Source: Sinorhizobium mexicanum
Lineage (GTDB): Bacteria > Pseudomonadota > Alphaproteobacteria > Rhizobiales > Rhizobiaceae
Direction: 5' to 3'
Assembly (NCBI RefSeq): GCF_013488225.1
Contig: NZ_CP041239.1
Coordinates: 310,001-374,000, forward strand
Length of the DNA stretch: 64,000 bases
Shown piece after piece: positions 8,806 through 16,953 of this stretch. The position numbers and the translations under genes are program-made. Below the pieces are notes generated by a model, which was given only the letters and a program-made list of their open reading frames with translations, did not search any database and was not told where the DNA came from. The stretch's first letter is position 1; each line of letters starts with the position of its first letter.

Positions 8806-9461
8806 TGGCTCTGTTTCTTCGCGACCTTAAACTTTCTGTGCGGGCAGGGGGCGGGGCACTGATCGGCATATTGTTCTTTCTCACCGTCGTTGCGGTTGTT
8901 CCCTTCGGCGTAGGGCCGGATCTCAATCTGCTTTCCCGTATCGGACCCGCCATCGTCTGGATCGGCGCTCTGCTTGCCGCTCTGCTCGGGCTCGACAGGC
9001 TGTTTCAAGCGGAACGGGACGACGGGTCGCTCGATCTCCTGCTAATGCAGGAGACACCACTTGTGCTCACCGTTATCGTCAAATGTGTCGCGCACTGGAC
9101 CGCGACGAGCCTGCCGCTGGTGATCGCCTCGCCGCTTCTTGGCCTCTTCATGAACATGAACGAGACTGCGATCGGCGCAACCACGCTGACGCTGCTCGCC
9201 GGCTCGTCGGCGATCACCTTCATCGGCGCGGTCGGCGCGGCTGTCGCGGTGGCCCTTCCGCGCGGCGGGCTTCTGGTTTCGATCCTAGTGCTGCCGCTGA
9301 CGATCCCGGTCCTCATCTTCGGTGTGAGCGCGAGCTATGCGGCGGTACAGGAACCGGCTCCGTTTCTGCCGCCTTTCCTGCTATTGATCGCTCTGACACT
9401 CTTCTTCGCGGTCATCGGCCCGGCGGGGGCGGCCCTGGCGCTCAGGAACACGGTGGATTGA
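8802..9461 (+). CDS. ccmB: CcmB haem-exporter membrane subunit
   Basis: Integral membrane partner of CcmA. About 219 residues with six hydrophobic segments; the N-terminus ALFLRDLKLSVRAGGGA and the cytoplasmic loop GLDRLFQAERDDGSLDLLL are typical of CcmB. The start at 8802 overlaps the ccmA stop; a second ATG at 8805 is possible. In most alphaproteobacteria ccmC and ccmD follow immediately. Here they do not: the next sequence is a PNP-oxidase-like pseudogene, so this is a partial ccm operon. Confidence 0.9.
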   Translation: MMALFLRDLKLSVRAGGGALIGILFFLTVVAVVPFGVGPDLNLLSRIGPAIVWIGALLAALLGLDRLFQAERDDGSLDLLLMQETPLVLTVIVKCVAHWTATSLPLVIASPLLGLFMNMNETAIGATTLTLLAGSSAITFIGAVGAAVAVALPRGGLLVSILVLPLTIPVLIFGVSASYAAVQEPAPFLPPFLLLIALTLFFAVIGPAGAALALRNTVD

Positions 9462-9486
9462 TTGGCCTTTCAATTGCGGTCCCGGC

Positions 9487-10052
9487 ATGAGACCGCTTCA
9501 CCGAGAGCGAAAGTACGTTCATCGGCGCGCTTGACAGCTTCGACATGGCAACTATCTCGGAAACCGGATGACCACACCTGCAGCATCGAGGTGGATCGCG
9601 CGGCTTGCTAAAGGTGGTCGATGACCGCACCCTCACGTTTGCCGAATACCGCCGCGATCGCCGGTACATAAGTGTAGGGAATCTGGCGGCTGACGGCCGC
9701 GCATGCCTGTTTCTGATGGACCATCCGTACTGTGCGGGGTCGAAGATCTACGTCCATGTCGAAGCGGTCGCGTTTGATGCCGAGCCGGCCCTGGCGGAAT
9801 TGGTCGAGGACCGCAGCTATAAGGCGAAAATCGAACGCATCTTCCGTCTTCGGCTGAAAGACGTTCGATTGGAATTGGCCCCAGCACATTACGCCGCGTT
9901 TCACGGAGCACGACATAGCTGAAGCGATCCGGCCGCTCCAGGAACGGGTCGCGCGCCTCGAATTCGGGAACGCCGACTTTCGTGCGCGGCTGAACCCAGC
10001 CGAGATTGACCACGAACAGGCGGCGTCCATTTCAGCCGACGTAAACGACTGA
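9487..10052 (+). pseudogene. Pyridoxamine-phosphate-oxidase-like flavin-binding protein, broken
   Basis: The first part reads FTESESTFIGALDSFDMATI and then meets TGA after SETG, where this family has Trp (TGWPxxQHRGG). It continues in frame PHLQHRGGSRGLLKVVDDR to VGNLAADGRACLFLMDHP. Near 9890 a further frameshift moves to ITPRFTEHDIAEAI and LQERVARLEFGNADFRARL, ending at TGA 10050-10052. Together these rebuild a ~185-residue PPOX-fold protein (COG3576 type). The two lesions make it non-functional unless they are sequence errors. Confidence 0.65.
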
Positions 10053-10109
10053 CGCGCCCATCACCCATCACCCCTTTCGGTCGTGGTGGCGAAATTGAGG
10101 AGCAACAAC

Positions 10110-10473
10110 ATGACCAATATCTTATACCGCACCGCGGATGTCGTCGGTTTAGAGATTTTCTATCGCGAAGCCCGGCGATCGAATGAAACCGACGTTACGG
10201 CTGTTGGACGGGTTCCCTACATCGAGTCACATGTTCCGGGACCTGATGTCTTTGCTGGCCGACCGTTTCCATTTGGTGGCGCCTGACTCGCCGGGGTTCG
10301 GCCGCTCCGCGTTACCAGGCCGCGAAGAATTCACTTACAGTTTCGATGATCTCGCCAAGGTGATCACCCGCTTCACCGAGGTGATCGGGCTCGACCGCTT
10401 CGCGATCTACGTGTTCGACCATTGTGCGCCCATGGGATTCCGGGTTGCCGTCGCCGGGTTTCTGAGCGCCTAG
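10110..10473 (+). pseudogene. Alpha/beta hydrolase N-terminal remnant
   Basis: The start reads MTNILYRTADVVGLEIFYREA. A frameshift near 10180 leads to PTLRLLDGFPTSSHMFRDL, then LADRFHLVAPDSPGFGRSA and LDRFAIYVFDHCAPMGFRVA. This is the beginning of an epoxide-hydrolase or haloalkane-dehalogenase-like protein. The nucleophile region is altered and the gene stops at 10473, before two thirds of the fold. A decayed fragment. Confidence 0.65.
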
Positions 10474-10660
10474 TTCTCTTGCTTGCGCAGGGTCGTTTCG
10501 CCCCTGCGCTCCAAGAGGGCACCGAAGCCATCGACACCGTAACGCGCGATCAACGCGCGGGAATAGAAACCATAACGGTCGGACATTTCCCAGTGAAAAG
10601 TCACCGGCGTAGTCTCACCCCAGAGGGGCTCAGGTTGGGAGTGGATGGGTCACGGCCGTT
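10471..10660 (-). pseudogene. Unidentified C-terminal coding fragment
   Basis: On the minus strand an uninterrupted reading includes TPVTFHWEMSDRYGFYSRAL and YGVDGFGALLERRGETTLR before a stop at 10471-10473. The composition is protein-like but the family is not recognised and no start is visible. The rest of the gap up to 10791 holds only the leader of the next gene. Confidence 0.3.
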
Positions 10661-10791
10661 TGCACACATCGCAGGTCGTGACCAGGTGTCGACCGCAGTC
10701 GAAATCAACGACTGGTGTCGTGCACACTGCATGTCACCCGCCTTGCGCTAGAATTCCGGACATACTTAGGCAATAACTTACGGAGAAGAGA

Positions 10792-11325
10792 ATGCTGCTG
10801 CCTCGTCGACCAGTTCCCGAACTGCGCGTGCCGACCCTTGCTCATGGCGATTTTGATCTTGCTGCCGACCCACCGAAGCTATTTACGTTGATATCCTTTT
10901 ATCGCGGTCTCCATTGCCCGGTCTGCCTCAAGTATCTGCGCGACCTAGAATCGCTGATCCCTGAATATGAGCGTCGCGGCACGAAGGTCATCGCCGTCAG
11001 CTCTGACGTTCGCGAGCGCGCTCAGGAAATGGCGAGCAAGGTCGGCGCCAACCTGCGATTCGGATATTCGCTGCCGCTCACGGTTGCCCGCCAATGGGGA
11101 CTCTATATTTCGTCGTCGCGTGGAAAGACATCGATTAACATCGAAGAGCCGCCGCTGTTTTCGGAGCCAGGCGTGTTCCTCGTCCGGCCGGACGGTACTT
11201 TGTATTACGGCGCGGTTCAAACAATGCCGTTCGCACGTCCGCTGTTCTCGGAATTGCTTCAGGCGATCGACTTCGCCATCGCCAAAGATTATCCGGCGCG
11301 TGGCGAGTATGACGGCCCGCTCTGA
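10792..11325 (+). CDS. AhpC/TSA-family peroxiredoxin-like protein
   Basis: A 177-residue thioredoxin-fold protein predicted to reduce peroxides or act as a thiol oxidoreductase in the cytoplasm. The N-terminal segment is followed by LISFYRGLHCPVCLKYLRDLE with the CPVC motif at the usual peroxidatic position. Then come VIAVSSDVRERA and the late strand PGVFLVRPDGTLYY. GGAG lies seven bases before the ATG. No signal peptide is seen. The motif FYRGxHCPxC is shared in outline with the two larger peroxiredoxins at 42832 and 44649. Confidence 0.8.
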   Translation: MLLPRRPVPELRVPTLAHGDFDLAADPPKLFTLISFYRGLHCPVCLKYLRDLESLIPEYERRGTKVIAVSSDVRERAQEMASKVGANLRFGYSLPLTVARQWGLYISSSRGKTSINIEEPPLFSEPGVFLVRPDGTLYYGAVQTMPFARPLFSELLQAIDFAIAKDYPARGEYDGPL

Positions 11326-11424
11326 ACGTCCGTCGACTTAGCGGTCACCGCCCGACAGTGAGCATGAACGCCGCCGCGCGGTGTGCGATAACCGCGCTGC
11401 AGCAGAAATTCTGAGAGGATTGGA

Positions 11425-11510
11425 ATGTCTCAAGACGCTGCCCTAATTGTCGGTGTTGGCCCAGGCGTGGGGTGGGCCCTCGCCAAGCGTTTTGTCGAAG
11501 CTGGAACGCG
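11425..11510 (+). pseudogene. Short-chain dehydrogenase N-terminal remnant
   Basis: MSQDAALIVGVGPGVGWALA followed by KRFVEAG is an SDR Rossmann start with a GxGxGxG-like loop; after this the frame breaks off into unrelated sequence. A Shine-Dalgarno-like GAGAGGA precedes the ATG. Only the cofactor-binding tip remains. Confidence 0.6.
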
Positions 11511-11656
11511 ATCATGTTCAGGGGGGTACGGCTCCATTCCCGGGGCGCGCGTTGTTTTGATCCTTTTGGGCATTTTATTGAGAATATCACGCCTCGAAAT
11601 TAGTATCTTTAGGCGTAAATTGAGGCCGTCTAGTCACTTGATAAGGAAGCCACGCC

Positions 11657-11782
11657 ATGAGCCATACCGCTATTTCCGCCACCCGCAACCGGCGCTCGGG
11701 TATAGGCGCAGTCGTGAACCCCGACGAAAGTATCCCTCCGTCAAATTGGAGTATAATTCAAAGTGGCGGCGGTCGATGGTAG
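11657..11782 (+). CDS. Possible small ORF or truncated gene start (41 aa)
   Basis: ATG at 11657 is preceded by AAGGA at a good distance and gives 41 codons (MSHTAISATRNRRSG through QSGGGRW) before TAG. No family is recognised. It may be the 5' remnant of a longer gene, as its neighbours are also remnants. Kept at low confidence. Confidence 0.25.
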   Translation: MSHTAISATRNRRSGIGAVVNPDESIPPSNWSIIQSGGGRW

Positions 11783-11898
11783 CTTTCTCACGTCAGCAGC
11801 GAAGTCGTTACCCCTCGACGTAACGGACTACGCACTACGGCGCGTTGCTGGTTTCGGTATTCCCCTCCCACCGAAGCATCGCGGATAGTTGGTCCGCC

Positions 11899-11925
11899 GA
11901 GGCCGCCTCGCGCCGGGGCGGCCTC
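11899..11925 (+). terminator. GC-rich hairpin, terminator-like
   Basis: Perfect nine-base arms GAGGCCGCC and GGCGGCCTC enclose a nine-base loop. There is no strong T-run, so it is either a weak intrinsic terminator or a transcript-stabilising hairpin between the remnants and the 11971 gene. Confidence 0.5.
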
Positions 11926-11970
11926 CTATCGATCAACCCCAAGCCCCCAAAATAAGCTAAGGAACATCTG

Positions 11971-12360
11971 ATGTCCCGGGACAACATTCCGCCGGGCTGG
12001 AGAACCGCCCTGGTAATACTGGCAACTGCAAACGCGGTTGCACTTTGCCTTCAGCCGCTCCTGGCAACACTATTTCTGAACGGCTTTCATTCCGCTTTTC
12101 CGATCCACGGTGCTGGAGCGCGAACCGCTGCCACCCTAGCATTCCTGTGCAGCATTGTAGCGACTCTCACCGAACGGCAAGGCATTACCCCGAAGTGGTT
12201 GAGCCTCGCATTTTTTATCCAGTTCTTGGTCGATGCGCTGCAATTCAAGCTCGGCGAGGTCGCCTTTCGCGAAATCCATTTTCTTCTCGGTATTCTACTC
12301 CTGATTGGGGGCTGGGCCCTCGCGGTGCGTGTTTGCCGACAACCGCTTCCGCCAACATGA
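11971..12360 (+). CDS. Small four-helix membrane protein of unknown function
   Basis: 129 residues with about four hydrophobic segments (near residues 12-32, 48-66, 75-93 and 103-121) and a short polar C-terminus. AAGGA stands eight bases before the ATG. No domain was recognised. It ends 12 bases before the L,D-transpeptidase gene, so the two are probably one transcript. A role at the envelope is inferred only from the membrane helices and this neighbour. Confidence 0.65.
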   Translation: MSRDNIPPGWRTALVILATANAVALCLQPLLATLFLNGFHSAFPIHGAGARTAATLAFLCSIVATLTERQGITPKWLSLAFFIQFLVDALQFKLGEVAFREIHFLLGILLLIGGWALAVRVCRQPLPPT

Positions 12361-12372
12361 GGGGACAATGTA

Positions 12373-13122
12373 ATGCCGATATTTCACCAACACAAAGATG
12401 ATCCTATCACTGAGCATCAAACCCGCAAATTCACGAGGCGTGCGATCGTTCTCGGGTCTACCGCGGCGGCACTGGCAGGATGTGCGACGACCGCTCAATC
12501 ACCAGAGCAAACCGCGATTTTAGCCGAGCCAACTCCCGTGGCACCGTTGATGTACGCCGCTTTGCCGACCGAACAGTTTCCGGTTCCAGCCGTGGACATC
12601 AGTCAGATCGATCCGCGCTTTTGGCGTCAGGACATCGATTACGAGACGAATGAGAAGACCGGAACTCTCATAGTCGACACTCCTAATAAATATCTCTACC
12701 ACGTGCATTCGGGAGGACGAGCGACTCGATATGGCATCGGTGTGGGGCGGGAAGGATTTGCCTGGGCCGGTCGGGCTGTTGTTGCCTACAAACGCAAATG
12801 GCCCCGCTGGACTCCCCCGGATTCCATGGTCGCGCGGCAACCCGAGCTTAGGCCCTATAGCGTCGCCAATGGCGGAATGGACCCGGGCTTACGAAATCCG
12901 CTTGGTGCGCGGGCTCTCTACATTCACGAAAACGGTGTTGATACCCTCTACCGTCTGCATGGGACCCCTCAGGCGAACTCGATCGGGAAGGCCGTATCTT
13001 CAGGCTGCATTCGCCTTCTCAATCAGGATGTGATCCATCTTCACGACACAGTGACCGACGGTAGCTCCATCGTGGTCATTCCCGATCCGAGCGTCACGCC
13101 ATTACTCGTAGGATCAGCATGA
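12373..13122 (+). CDS. Lipidated L,D-transpeptidase (YkuD domain)
   Basis: Cross-links peptidoglycan or attaches proteins to it in the periplasm. The 249-residue protein has a twin-arginine-like RR at 22-23, a hydrophobic stretch and a lipobox LAGC with Cys 37, so it is likely a lipoprotein. The catalytic YkuD motif is present: H in YRLHGTPQANSIG and Cys in VSSGCIRLLNQD. These match the ErfK/YbiS/YcfS group. GAGGGGA precedes the ATG. The upstream membrane protein at 11971 probably shares its transcript. Confidence 0.9.
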   Translation: MPIFHQHKDDPITEHQTRKFTRRAIVLGSTAAALAGCATTAQSPEQTAILAEPTPVAPLMYAALPTEQFPVPAVDISQIDPRFWRQDIDYETNEKTGTLIVDTPNKYLYHVHSGGRATRYGIGVGREGFAWAGRAVVAYKRKWPRWTPPDSMVARQPELRPYSVANGGMDPGLRNPLGARALYIHENGVDTLYRLHGTPQANSIGKAVSSGCIRLLNQDVIHLHDTVTDGSSIVVIPDPSVTPLLVGSA

Positions 13123-13275
13123 TCTTCGATCATATCCAATTCTGGCGAGAGGTGGCTCGGAAAAATTGAATGGTTGAGATAAGTGGCTTTCGGCGGGCGT
13201 GTCGCAATTTTCTTGGTCAACGGCATGTGACGAACGCCGGAGAAATTCCCGCTCCCAATGTTGCGGAGCGTACCG

Positions 13276-13368
13276 ATGATTCTGAATGCCATTCCCGAGA
13301 AGCTGAAGCGCCAGTCGAAAGATGATTTCAAGGGGCGGCGTTTCGAGGCATGGCTGATCGTGCAGGGT
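13276..13368 (+). mobile_element. IS6-family transposase N-terminal remnant
   Basis: The frame reads IPEKLKRQSKDDFKGRRFEA then WLIVQGV, matching the IS6/IS26-type transposase start (…DFKGRHFEAxLIVQAV). After about 31 codons it diverges, so the catalytic DDE core is missing. It shows that an insertion sequence once sat in this junk stretch between the transpeptidase and the OsmC remnant. Confidence 0.55.
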
Positions 13369-13434
13369 GTCCCAGGAATAGATGCCGGTGAGATTTATGT
13401 GCTCCCAACTAGATTTCTCCGGGCCGCATGATGT

Positions 13435-13805
13435 TCATCGTCCGTTCGGTCTTAACGCAGGATTTTGAACTGCTGTTGTCGTGGCCCCAATAAGGCCCGT
13501 CTGAATATCCGATCCGCGCACTAGGGTCAGATCGACGGGACAGCGATCGGCAATCGCAAGAATCTCCTGGCGTTGCTCGCCATTGAGTGGGCCTTCGAGC
13601 GGGATCGTTCGTGTGAAGAGATCGGCGGGCATCACGTCGGAGCGTTTCGTATGCACAACCGTCGTTCGCGCTCGCTCAAGCGCGAGACCTGCATTGTGCG
13701 TATAACCGCACGGTCATCGTAGTGCGGGCAGCAAGCCCCGCAGAAACAAAATCGTAGGGAGATGGACCACTTCCGAGACCGCCAACGTTCACCGGCTCCT
13801 CAGCG
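13435..13805 (-). pseudogene. OsmC-family protein, frameshifted and missing the peroxidatic Cys
   Basis: On the minus strand VNVGGLGSGPSPYDFVSAGL then AARTTMTVRLYAQ is the OsmC N-terminal half. A frameshift near 13695 leads to GLALERARTTVVHTKRSDVM and then EGPLNGEQRQEILAIADRCP with the second conserved Cys. The first cysteine of the family motif (LAACT) has become Arg (AART). Both the frameshift and the lost Cys indicate a dead gene. An intact OsmC gene is at 41050. Confidence 0.7.
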
Positions 13806-13811
13806 AAAGAG

Positions 13812-13987
13812 CAATCAAGCTCAAGGGCGCGCTTGCCTGGTGGATCTGGGGCATTGCCCATATCTACTTTCCGATCGGCACGCGCAGCCGCTTCGCCGTC
13901 GCCTGGAACTGGCTGTGGATCTACCTGAGCGGCCAGCACAGCGCCCGGCTGATCACGCAGAAAGAGACGCTGCGCAACGAAGGGTAA
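13812..13987 (+). pseudogene. Type II NADH dehydrogenase (NDH-2) C-terminal fragment
   Basis: The reading IKLKGALAWWIWGIAHIYFP then IGTRSRFAVAWNWLW and SGQHSARLIT ends at TAA 13985-13987. It matches the membrane-anchoring C-terminal helices of FAD-dependent NADH:quinone oxidoreductases. The FAD- and NAD-binding parts are absent. The fragment abuts the OsmC remnant, marking a recombination joint near 13805. Confidence 0.65.
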
Positions 13988-14011
13988 TGGCCTGGCAAGT
14001 CTAACTCGCGC

Positions 14012-14785
14012 TCATTTCATGTCCTGGTAAACGTACCAGGTCGCATGCCCGATGATGGGAAAGAGCACGATCATCGCCGCTCCTGCCGTCAGGATCGAGA
14101 TGAGGAAGGCGCAGAGCGCGACGAAGCCCCAGGCGATCATCACGGGCATGTTGTTCCAGGCGGTCGCAATGCTGGTTCCCATCGCCGTGAAGGCGTCGAG
14201 CCGTTGATCGAGCAGCATGGGAATCGAGATGACCGCGATCGCGAAGGAGAAGGCGGCGAAGAGACCGCCGATCACGCAGCCGGTGACGAGCATCGCCCAT
14301 CCGGTCGGCGTTCCGAAGAGAATCGGCGCGATATGGTCAAGGCCCGGAAACGGCCGCACGCCGAAGAAAATCTCATAGACGATGACCGCGGCGCGCATCC
14401 AGGTCGCCATCAACAGCATCAAGAGCACGCCGATGAAAAGCACCTGGGCTCCGGAGGCGGGGCGCACGAAGAGCATCTTGGCGAGCGTCGCCCTTTCGCC
14501 AGCGTCGGTGAGCCGCGCCTTTTCATAAAGCCCAATCGCGAGAAACGGCGCGACCACCATGAAGCCGGCGAGCGCCGGAAACAGAATGTAGTCGTAGCCG
14601 AAGGTGAACACCGTCCAGACGACGACGACCGAGACGAGAAAGACGCCGACGCCGTAAATCAGGCTCGGCACCGGGTCGACGATCAGCGTCTGCCATCCCT
14701 TGCGCAACCACTGGAACACGGTGGCGGGGGGCAGATGGCGCGCCCGCGGCGATTCATAGGGTTCGACAATGTCGTTCGGTCCCAT
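14012..14785 (-). CDS. DUF2189 membrane protein at the end of the cco operon
   Basis: About 257 residues with six hydrophobic segments. Motifs such as VFQWLRKGWQTLIVDPVPSL, PGLDHIAPILFGTPTGWAML and IVLFPIIGHATWYVYQD are characteristic of the DUF2189 family, whose members occur near haem-copper oxidases. The start at 14785 (MGPNDIVEPYES) is preferred to one nine codons upstream. It lies ~105 bp downstream of the small 76-residue gene on the same strand, so it is probably transcribed with ccoNOQP. Biochemical role is unknown; an oxidase assembly or stability role is inference from context. Confidence 0.8.
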   Translation of the reverse strand: MGPNDIVEPYESPRARHLPPATVFQWLRKGWQTLIVDPVPSLIYGVGVFLVSVVVVWTVFTFGYDYILFPALAGFMVVAPFLAIGLYEKARLTDAGERATLAKMLFVRPASGAQVLFIGVLLMLLMATWMRAAVIVYEIFFGVRPFPGLDHIAPILFGTPTGWAMLVTGCVIGGLFAAFSFAIAVISIPMLLDQRLDAFTAMGTSIATAWNNMPVMIAWGFVALCAFLISILTAGAAMIVLFPIIGHATWYVYQDMK

Positions 14786-14889
14786 CCCGCTTCCTCCTGC
14801 GGCGCCGCGCATCGTTTCGCGCGAAGATCACCGCAACCTCTTGAATTACTGCACAATTCCTTCCTCAAATCGTTGCCGATCCAAGGAGT

Positions 14890-15120
14890 TCAGCAGGCGG
14901 ATCCTGCCGCCCGGTACATGCCTTCAACGCTTGAGCGTTCCTTCAGATGCTCGGCGCAGCCCGGGTCGGAACGGACCGCGACATAGATGAAATGGAGGTT
15001 TGCGCCAGCGAAGATCGCCAGCACCGTGAAGAGCAGCGGCAGTACCCACCAGGGGTGGCGTGGCTTGCTGCTACCTTCGCCCGCTTGCCGGGATTGTCGA
15101 TCAAGGGCCGCCTCACTCAC
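14890..15120 (-). CDS. Small single-helix protein translated with ccoP (76 aa)
   Basis: 76 residues: a polar N-terminus, one transmembrane helix (WWVLPLLFTVLAIFAGA, about residues 24-42), then a short outer segment with two Cys (DPGCAEH and the C-terminal GSAC). The GTG start overlaps the ccoP stop (GTGA), a sign of translational coupling. No family is recognised by eye. Topology and coupling resemble small oxidase subunits or assembly factors such as CcoQ and CcoH, but that is inference. Confidence 0.7.
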   Translation of the reverse strand: MSEAALDRQSRQAGEGSSKPRHPWWVLPLLFTVLAIFAGANLHFIYVAVRSDPGCAEHLKERSSVEGMYRAAGSAC

Positions 15121-16019
15121 TGGCTCTGCTCTCCCGTAAACTGGGTCTCACCTCCCATGGTCGCGACGTAAAGTGCGAGCATCTTTATCTCTTCCGGTGC
15201 CAGACGTGCCCCCCAGTTCGGCATGTGCCCCATCCGCCCGCCGAATATGGTGGTGACGATCTGGTTGGCGCTGCCGCCATAGAGCCAGTGGCTGTCCGTC
15301 AGGTTCGGGGCTCCGAGGTCCACATTGCCTCTTGCATCCTCGCCGTGACAGCTAACGCAGTTGGCCGCAAACACCTCCTTGCCGTTTGCGATCCGGTCAG
15401 CGGTCTCGGGCGTTGCGAGAGACGGGTCGCTGAGCGAACGCACATAGAACGCCACATCCGAGATTTGCGTCCTGTCGAGAATGCCGTCGCGGCCGAAGGC
15501 GGGCATTTGTGACGTGCGGGTGTCCTCGGCCGTCGAATTGACCCCGACGCGAAGTGTCTGCGCGATCGCATCGGGATCGCCGCCCCAGATCCAGTCGCCG
15601 TCCGTCAGATCCGGAAAGCCGGGTCCGCCCTTTCCGCTTGCGCCGTGGCAGACCGCGCAATTGTCGCCGAACAGGCGATGACCGGTCTCCTTGACCTTCG
15701 CCATCAGAGTTCCGTCCGCCTGGATCTGGCTCCAGTCCTTGGCCGCGAGATCGCTGAGCCAGATCGACCGTGCCGCGTTCGCCGCCTCGATGCTTTCCTC
15801 CACCTCGGTCCTCTGGTCGATCCCGAGAGCGCCCCTGGTATAGGTCGTGATGAGCGGCCATGCCGGCATCAGGATCCACCAGACCAACGAGAACAGGAAT
15901 GTCACGACGAGAAAGAAGATCACCACCTTGGGGATCGGCGTGTCGAGTTCCGCGATGCCGTTCCAGTCATGGCCCGTGGTCTGCCGGCCGGTCACCGGAT
16001 CCCGTTCTACTGCTGCCAT
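15117..16019 (-). CDS. ccoP: CcoP (FixP) dihaem c subunit of cbb3 oxidase
   Basis: Electron-entry subunit of cbb3 cytochrome oxidase. 300 residues: an N-terminal part DWNGIAELDTPIPK, a membrane helix (about 30-52), then two cytochrome c domains with CXXCH motifs in NCAVCHGASG and NCVSCHGEDA, each followed by an axial Met (QMPAFG and GHMPNWG). Length is normal. It overlaps ccoQ by 13 bases upstream and the 76-residue gene by four bases downstream, so translation of the operon is tightly coupled. Confidence 0.95.
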   Translation of the reverse strand: MAAVERDPVTGRQTTGHDWNGIAELDTPIPKVVIFFLVVTFLFSLVWWILMPAWPLITTYTRGALGIDQRTEVEESIEAANAARSIWLSDLAAKDWSQIQADGTLMAKVKETGHRLFGDNCAVCHGASGKGGPGFPDLTDGDWIWGGDPDAIAQTLRVGVNSTAEDTRTSQMPAFGRDGILDRTQISDVAFYVRSLSDPSLATPETADRIANGKEVFAANCVSCHGEDARGNVDLGAPNLTDSHWLYGGSANQIVTTIFGGRMGHMPNWGARLAPEEIKMLALYVATMGGETQFTGEQSQ

Positions 16020-16183
16020 GGCTTGTCGTCCTTGTCATCCAGGATGCTCTTCTCGGCGTCGTCGAATTTCTTCCGGTTCTTCGGCCAGAACACGTAGACG
16101 AGCACGACGATGCCGAAAGTAATCAGGTAGAACAGCCCCCAGCTCTTGGCGAATGCCACCAGCGTATTGTGGTCGACTTCCAT
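16007..16183 (-). CDS. ccoQ: CcoQ (FixQ) small cbb3 oxidase subunit
   Basis: 58 residues beginning MEVDHNTLVAFAKSWGLFYL with one membrane helix and the FixQ-type tail FWPKNRKKFDDAEKSILDDK. It stabilises the CcoNO-CcoP complex in the inner membrane. The start at 16183 follows GGAGG and is preferred to an upstream start 14 codons earlier. It lies between ccoO and ccoP in the standard order. Confidence 0.93.
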   Translation of the reverse strand: MEVDHNTLVAFAKSWGLFYLITFGIVVLVYVFWPKNRKKFDDAEKSILDDKDDKPWQQ

Positions 16184-16199
16184 CGCTAGCCCTCCATCC

Positions 16200-16952
16200 C
16201 TAGTCACCTTGCCTGGAGTTGCCACCTTGTCCGGAGGCGTCTTCGGCTGCGGTCGCCTTCGTCAATTTGCCGAGAACCTGCAGATAAGCGACAACGGCAT
16301 CCATCTCGGTGACCCGATCTGTAACCCCGTCGAACGCCGAGACCGTGGTGTCATTGCCATAGCGTTCGGTGACGCCCGACGCTTGCGAGGCGTCCGGCGA
16401 TGCCTGGCCGAACGCATCGGCGGCAGCGTTGGCGATCATGTCGTCGGTATAGGGCACGCCAACCTTGCGGAGCGCGGCGAGATGGTCGGCGAGATCGGAT
16501 ATCTTGAGCGGGTTGCGCGCGAGCCACGGATAGGCGGGCATGACGGAGCCTGCGACCACGTCGCGCGGATTGATCAGGTGGGCGACATGCCAGAAATCGG
16601 AATATTTGCCGCCGACGCGGGCAAGATCCGGACCCGTCCGCTTCGAGCCCCAGAGCATCGGGTGATCGTATTTCGACTCGACGGCGAGCGAATAAGGGCC
16701 GTAACGCTCCACCTCGTCGCGCAAGGTGCGGATCATCTGGGAATGGCAGGCGTAACACCCTTCACGAATGTAGATGTTGCGTCCGGCAAGCTCGAGCGGG
16801 GTATAGACCCGCATGTTGGGATCACTCTCGACCGTTTCGTCGATCGTGTAGAGCGGGGCGATCTCGACAAGGCCGCCGATGCTCGACACCACAATGATGG
16901 CGAGCACGAAGCCGATGGCGTTTCGCTCGAGCTTTCCGTGAACCTCGGCCAT
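16200..16952 (-). CDS. ccoO: CcoO (FixO) monohaem c subunit of cbb3 oxidase
   Basis: Membrane-anchored cytochrome c that passes electrons to CcoN. 250 residues: one N-terminal helix, then [20 protein letters not shown] with the CXXCH haem site, [19 protein letters not shown] and the axial Met in SVMPAYPWL. These are CcoO signatures. The ATG at 16952 follows GGGAGAG and lies just before the ccoN stop; the longer GTG start at 16982 is less likely. Intact and in the usual operon position. Confidence 0.95.
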   Translation of the reverse strand: MAEVHGKLERNAIGFVLAIIVVSSIGGLVEIAPLYTIDETVESDPNMRVYTPLELAGRNIYIREGCYACHSQMIRTLRDEVERYGPYSLAVESKYDHPMLWGSKRTGPDLARVGGKYSDFWHVAHLINPRDVVAGSVMPAYPWLARNPLKISDLADHLAALRKVGVPYTDDMIANAAADAFGQASPDASQASGVTERYGNDTTVSAFDGVTDRVTEMDAVVAYLQVLGKLTKATAAEDASGQGGNSRQGD

Positions 16953-16953
16953 C

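Noticed and set aside
14045..14986. Plus-strand open frame of 313 codons opposite DUF2189
   Set aside because: Very rich in Arg, Asp, Glu and His with no motif; mirror of a membrane-protein gene.
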